The position numbers and the translations under genes are program-made. DNA of 17,978 bases, taken from positions 1,076 through 19,053 of the forward strand of contig DJFR01000132.1 in NCBI GenBank assembly GCA_002432545.1, read 5' to 3'. Under the pieces are notes generated by a model. The model made no database searches. It worked only from the letters and a program-made list of their open reading frames with translations, and was not told where the DNA came from. Source of the DNA: Flammeovirgaceae bacterium UBA5867. Its GTDB lineage: Bacteria > Bacteroidota > Bacteroidia > Cytophagales > Cyclobacteriaceae. The first letter of the stretch is position 1; each line of letters opens with the position of its first letter. This document shows positions 13,817 through 17,978 of the stretch, one piece after another.

Positions 13817-15634
13817 TTATCGAAAATAACTTTCAATTTTATTCAATTCAAAAATAAAAAATGTCGGTTTACCATCCGGTGAGTAGTTTGATGTTGAACA
13901 CGCAAACAAACTATCTACCAGTGCCTGCATTTCTTCGCGCACCAGCGGCTGTCCGGTTTTAATGGAAGCACGCCTCGCCAACGCCCGCGCCAGGTTTTCC
14001 TGCAGCGGCAATGCCAGCTCCGACTGATTTACTTTAAACTGTTCGATCAATCCTTCGAACAATTCCTTTTCATTGCCGGTCTGCACATTTGCCGGCACGC
14101 CATTTACTACCAGCGTATTTTTTCCGAACACATCAAACCGAAATCCCAGTGCTTCAATCTCCTGCTGCATCTCCAGTGCTAACGCAAAATCGGCAGCACT
14201 AAATGTAATCGCCTGCGGAAATAAGCTCTGCTGACTTTGTCCGGATTTATTTTTAAGCTGGTTCAAAAACTTTTCAAATAGTATACGTTCATGTGCAGCC
14301 TGTTGGTCTATAATCATCATGCCAGACCGCACTTGTTTAACGACATACCGCGCATGAAGTTGGAACAAAGCCTTCTCTTCTGTTGCAGTCGCAGGTGTTG
14401 TTTGATTTATTGCACTTTCAAAACGCAACGTCTGCACAGCCGGTATTTCAATTTCATCCTGCTGTTTTACCACTACCGGTTTTACTTCAGGAGATTCGTA
14501 TAATTTTTCCCAGTTCTCACTATTCGAACGATGCAGAGCTGTACTGAACCGTTCTTCAAAATAAACCTGCTTCGACTGGCTGTTGGCATTGTTAAGCTTG
14601 GTTATAAAATTAACATCGGCATTAAAATCTATAGCCGGTGTTAAGTTGTGCGAACCAATGGCTTGTCGCACCGCGGCACGTACTACAGCATATACCGCGC
14701 GTTCATCATCAAACTTGATTTCGGTTTTGGTAGGATGAACGTTAACATCTATATGTTTCGGATCGATCTCGATGAAGAGTACATAGAATGGAAAACTGTT
14801 CTCGACAATCAATCCTTCAAAAGCATTCATTACCGCGTGGTTCAGATAATTACTGCGGATGAACCTGCGATTCACAAATAAAAATTGTTCGCCACGGGTT
14901 TTACGGGCAAAGTCCGGCTTGCCTACATAGCCTGTTACCTTTACCGTATCGGTTTCTTCCTGGCATGTAGCCAGTTGTTCTTTGTATGATTTACCGAAGA
15001 GACTTACTACGCGTTGACTCAGTTTCGTTGCCGGCAAATCATATATCTGCTCATCGTTCTGTATAAACGAAAATGTAATTTCCGGATGCGCCAATGCCAA
15101 CCGCTGAAACTCATCGATGATGTGCTTCAACTCTACCGGGTTTGACTTCAAAAAATTTCTGCGGGCCGGTATATTATAGAAAAGATTTTTTACACTGATG
15201 CTCGTTCCTTTTTCACAGGCAACAGGCTCCTGCTTTTTTATATCCGAACCTTCCACCACTATACATGTTCCCAATTCCTGGTCAGCAGGGCGTGTCTTCA
15301 ACTCAACCTGCGCCACGGCAGCAATTGAAGCGAGTGCTTCACCACGAAAGCCCATGGTATACAGTTCAAAAAGATCTTCCGCCTTTCTGATCTTGGAAGT
15401 TGCATGTCGCTCGAGACTCAGACGTGCATCCGTCTCCGACATACCAATGCCATCATCAATTACCTGTAACAGAGTTTTACCGGCTTCTTTAATGATGAGC
15501 TTGATAGTTTTTGCACCGGCATCAATGGAATTCTCCATCAATTCTTTAACAGCAGATGCCGGACGCTGCACAACCTCACCAGCAGCAATCTGGTTTGCAA
15601 TAGAATCGGGTAATAGCTGAATGATGTCGGGCAT
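13817..15634 (-). CDS. mutL: DNA mismatch repair protein MutL
   Basis: The 605-residue protein has the N-terminal GHKL ATPase of MutL: ANQIAAGEVVQRPASAVKEL, ENSIDAGA (catalytic E31 in ELMENS), DDGIGM (60-65), GFRGEAL (95-101) and the NLFYNIPARRNFLK motif. A linker of about residues 330-410 precedes the C-terminal dimerisation domain. MutL couples MutS mismatch recognition to strand incision. The endonuclease motifs of the C-terminal domain are altered: DQHAxxExxxxE reads DQQAAHERILFE (H to Q at residue 445), the A-C-R motif reads ARRAS, and the C-P-H-G-R-P zinc motif reads CSTSNYSPDGKP from C579. So the intrinsic nickase may be lost or may work with other ligands. It is probably the first gene of an operon with two rhomboids. 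Confidence 0.95.
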   Translation of the reverse strand: MPDIIQLLPDSIANQIAAGEVVQRPASAVKELMENSIDAGAKTIKLIIKEAGKTLLQVIDDGIGMSETDARLSLERHATSKIRKAEDLFELYTMGFRGEALASIAAVAQVELKTRPADQELGTCIVVEGSDIKKQEPVACEKGTSISVKNLFYNIPARRNFLKSNPVELKHIIDEFQRLALAHPEITFSFIQNDEQIYDLPATKLSQRVVSLFGKSYKEQLATCQEETDTVKVTGYVGKPDFARKTRGEQFLFVNRRFIRSNYLNHAVMNAFEGLIVENSFPFYVLFIEIDPKHIDVNVHPTKTEIKFDDERAVYAVVRAAVRQAIGSHNLTPAIDFNADVNFITKLNNANSQSKQVYFEERFSTALHRSNSENWEKLYESPEVKPVVVKQQDEIEIPAVQTLRFESAINQTTPATATEEKALFQLHARYVVKQVRSGMMIIDQQAAHERILFEKFLNQLKNKSGQSQQSLFPQAITFSAADFALALEMQQEIEALGFRFDVFGKNTLVVNGVPANVQTGNEKELFEGLIEQFKVNQSELALPLQENLARALARRASIKTGQPLVREEMQALVDSLFACSTSNYSPDGKPTFFIFELNKIESYFR

Positions 15635-15810
15635 GAATGCAATCTTGCAAATTGTGGAAATACAAAGGTGCTAAATTTTATAAAAGGATTCGCCAGATTT
15701 TTAGATCTGACCGGTGAAATGTTGAGTGGAATTTACCGTTAAAAATTTAACCATTAACTTCGCTCACGAAAGTTGGCTTGTCGCTCCATTTTTTAAACTT
15801 CAGTAACCGG
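15635..15810. promoter_or_regulatory. Divergent intergenic region between mutL and the GH3 gene
   Basis: These 176 bases must hold both promoters. On the minus strand CACCTTTG (complement of 15663-15670) is one base from TAnnTTTG, 28 bases before the mutL ATG. On the plus strand a TTG at 15773-15775 and TAAACTTC at 15794-15801 are 18 bases apart, a weaker match for the GH3 gene. A small inverted repeat, CAGAT-TTTTAG-ATCTG, lies at about 15692-15707. Confidence 0.3.
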
Positions 15811-17978
15811 ATGATTAAGAAGGCCCTCAGTCTTTGTACGCTTTTATTTTGTTTCGTTTCAACATTCGCCCAGCTCAGTCGCGAGGCGTGGGTTGACAGC
15901 GTTTTCAATTCGCTGAACACCAACCGGAAGATCGGCCAGTTGTTTATGGTGCAGGTACCTACACAAGGCGATGCTGCCGCGATGAACGAGGTGCGATCGA
16001 AAATAAAAAATGAACAGGTTGGAGGATTGATCCTTACGGGAGGTAATCCGTTACAACTGGCAAACCAGGTTCGTACGTTTCAGGAGCAAACCGATATACC
16101 GCTGTTTGTTTCGCAGGATGCTGAAGGCGGGCTGGGCATGAGTATAGATAGCACGATTACCTATCCATCGCCACTGGTGCTCGGTGCTATACGAAATGAT
16201 TCACTGCTATATGAACTCGGCCGCGCTATAGCACAGCAATTAAAAATGGTGGGAGTAAATTTAAGCTTTGCACCTACGGTGGAGTTGAATGCATCTTCTA
16301 CGTTTCGTTACCAGTCTTTCGGGGAAAATAAATATCGTATCACCAACAAAGCAATTGCCTTTATGAAGGGCATGACGGATGAGCAGGTGCTTACATGTGT
16401 GAAGAATTTTCCTGTACAGAGCATTACGATAACCGATGTACAAAAAGACTGGCCCATTATACAGCCAACTGTTGATACCGCACAGGTATATACTTTTCGC
16501 AAGCTTTTCGAAAACAGGTTAACGGGTTTTATACCCAGCAGCACCGAATTGCCCTTGTTCTATACCAACATGAACCTGGCGCGCAAAAATAATTTCACGT
16601 CACAGATGTTGTCGTCACTGTTCATTGGCAATTGGGTAAAGAAAAATATGAATTACCAGGGACTTGCTTTTGCAGACCTGCGCAACGTGCCGCCTATACA
16701 GGAAAAGAACAGCGAAGGACTTGGTTCGCTCTATGCACTCCAGGCCGGCAACGACATTATTTTATATCCGCAGGATATAAACAACGCTATACGAAAGATC
16801 AGAAGACAGGTACGCAGAGACAAAGAACTGGAAGAGCAGCTTAACAACAGTGTAAAGAAAATTCTGGCAGCCAAATACGATGCAGGGCTGTGGAGAAAAA
16901 GTACGATCAACACCGATAATCTTTTACTGAAACTCAATTCGCCACAGGCCCAACTGCTCAATAAAAAATTGCAACAGGCTGCTATTACTGTATTAAAAAA
17001 CAGCGACAATGTATTGCCGGTATCAGTACTAGACAACAAACAGTTTATCTATATAACCAGCGACACTACACAAAAGCCTGATGAGCTATACCATTACCTT
17101 TCGCGCTATGTACATGCGGAACGTTATGCACTGCACCAGCAAGGCACACTCACAACACTGGCTGCCAGCAAACAACCCCTAACGTGTATTATAGGTATAT
17201 ATCCGCAAACAACTCCCGAGAAATTAGCAGAGCTAAAAAAAGTATTAGAGCTCTTTCGTAAACATCCTGTAATCTTATGCGATTTCGGTAATGAAGAATT
17301 TCTTCGTACAGCCGCTCAGTACCCTACCGTAATTACAGCCTATACCAACACATTGGAAATGCTGGAGACAATGCCGCAGGTAATTTTCGGAGGACTTACG
17401 GCCGATGCCTTGTTGCCTATGAAAATCAGTGATCAACTGCAAACCGGCACCGGAAATATAGTACCCGCTATAGATCGCCTGGTATACTCTACTCCGGAAG
17501 ATGCCGGTATGGACAGTCGTATGCTCAGCAAGATCGACAGCATCGCCAAAGAAGCGATCCGAAATATGGCAACACCGGGATGCCAGGTATTGGTAGCCCG
17601 CAACGGCAAAGTAGTATATGATAAATCTTTCGGATACCTAACGTACGAGAAAAAGACAGCCGTTACAGAAAACACTATATATGATCTGGCATCGCTTACC
17701 AAAGTATCGGCAACACTGCAGGCTACCATGTTTATGTATGAGAAGGGATTGATAGACCTGAACAAAAAAGCTTCTTTCTATTTACCCGAACTGCGTAACA
17801 GTAACAAGAGAGACATCACCATCATTGATATGCTTACGCACCAGGCGGGGCTCGCACCATTTATTCCGTTGTGGCCACAAACCATGAAGGACACTACATT
17901 TCTGCCGCAGTTTTATAGTCGCAAGCGCGATGCTGTACATCCGTTCCCCGTTGCTCCCGGACTATATGGTTCGCAGGC
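15811..17978 (+). CDS. Secreted GH3-serine hydrolase (class C beta-lactamase-like) fusion, 3' end outside window; GH3 catalytic loop degraded
   Basis: The frame is open from the ATG at 15811 to the window edge, 722 complete codons without a stop. A signal peptide (MIKKALSLCTLLFCFVSTFAQ) comes first. A glycoside hydrolase family 3 domain follows (about 25-370): REAWVDSVFNSL, KIGQLFMVQV, SQDAEGG, LSFAPTVELN and FADL, whose D289 aligns with the nucleophile. From about residue 550 a beta-lactamase/D-Ala-D-Ala carboxypeptidase-like domain begins (PEDAGMDSRMLSKIDSI), with SLTK giving S628 and K631. Such fusions act on cell-wall material in Bacteroidota. Here the general acid/base loop KHFPGHGDT of NagZ-type enzymes reads KNFPVQSIT (198-206), so sugar hydrolysis is doubtful. 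The frame shows no break, so this is not an obvious pseudogene. Confidence 0.8.
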   Translation, partial: MIKKALSLCTLLFCFVSTFAQLSREAWVDSVFNSLNTNRKIGQLFMVQVPTQGDAAAMNEVRSKIKNEQVGGLILTGGNPLQLANQVRTFQEQTDIPLFVSQDAEGGLGMSIDSTITYPSPLVLGAIRNDSLLYELGRAIAQQLKMVGVNLSFAPTVELNASSTFRYQSFGENKYRITNKAIAFMKGMTDEQVLTCVKNFPVQSITITDVQKDWPIIQPTVDTAQVYTFRKLFENRLTGFIPSSTELPLFYTNMNLARKNNFTSQMLSSLFIGNWVKKNMNYQGLAFADLRNVPPIQEKNSEGLGSLYALQAGNDIILYPQDINNAIRKIRRQVRRDKELEEQLNNSVKKILAAKYDAGLWRKSTINTDNLLLKLNSPQAQLLNKKLQQAAITVLKNSDNVLPVSVLDNKQFIYITSDTTQKPDELYHYLSRYVHAERYALHQQGTLTTLAASKQPLTCIIGIYPQTTPEKLAELKKVLELFRKHPVILCDFGNEEFLRTAAQYPTVITAYTNTLEMLETMPQVIFGGLTADALLPMKISDQLQTGTGNIVPAIDRLVYSTPEDAGMDSRMLSKIDSIAKEAIRNMATPGCQVLVARNGKVVYDKSFGYLTYEKKTAVTENTIYDLASLTKVSATLQATMFMYEKGLIDLNKKASFYLPELRNSNKRDITIIDMLTHQAGLAPFIPLWPQTMKDTTFLPQFYSRKRDAVHPFPVAPGLYGSQ

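Noticed and set aside
15811..17978. GH3-serine hydrolase gene as a pseudogene
   Set aside because: The frame is open for all 722 codons with consistent codon use, and the serine hydrolase motif is intact; only catalytic GH3 residues are changed.
1..17978. tRNA, rRNA, CRISPR arrays, insertion sequences, riboswitches
   Set aside because: I saw no direct repeat arrays, transposase-like frames, terminal inverted repeats or tRNA-like cloverleaf signals; nearly all bases are within assigned genes and the gaps are short.

Overview
The window looks like chromosomal DNA from a Bacteroidota bacterium, most likely of the Cytophagales type. The evidence is gene content (Porin_O_P-type porin, mutL followed by two rhomboids, an M56/BlaI pair, a GH3-serine hydrolase fusion), -7 boxes of the TAnnTTTG type, and moderate GC. 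It is mostly housekeeping and envelope genes. There are no rRNA or tRNA genes, CRISPR array, phage genes or insertion sequences that I can recognise.

Layout. (1) 1-2608, + strand: the 3' end of an LptF/LptG-type lipopolysaccharide export permease, a DMT/EamA transporter starting at the base after its stop, and a phosphate-selective-type outer-membrane porin closed by a strong terminator. (2) 2675-5118, + strand: a BlaI/MecI-type repressor and an M56 (BlaR1-like) membrane metallopeptidase overlapping by ATGA. The promoter is bracketed by two 16-bp palindromes, and the peptidase carries a coiled-coil periplasmic part instead of a penicillin-binding sensor. A long hairpin terminator follows. (3) 5257-7437, - strand: a DUF1611 (DgcN-like) protein and an enolase-superfamily dipeptide epimerase/N-acyl amino acid racemase, a pair expected to act on D-glutamate or on muropeptide-derived dipeptides. 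(4) 7561-9624, + strand: a small secreted protein, a type II toxin-antitoxin pair, and rlmN with its own -7 box almost touching the start codon. (5) 9705-12271, + strand: a soluble TPR-AAA+ ATPase and a TPR-plus-six-helix membrane protein, overlapping by ATGA. (6) 12276-15634, - strand: mutL and two tandem rhomboid proteases. (7) 15811 to the window end, + strand: a secreted GH3-serine hydrolase fusion running off the edge, whose GH3 acid/base loop is degraded.

The most interesting points are the TPR-AAA+/TPR-membrane pair, a possible undescribed membrane-linked remodelling module with a Vps4-like W-M-G pore loop; the self-contained BlaI/M56 signalling locus with a non-beta-lactam sensor; the apparent GH3 pseudo-enzyme fused to a serine hydrolase; and a strong sequence-wide preference for the word TATA that makes isoleucine codon choice depend on the last base of the preceding codon.
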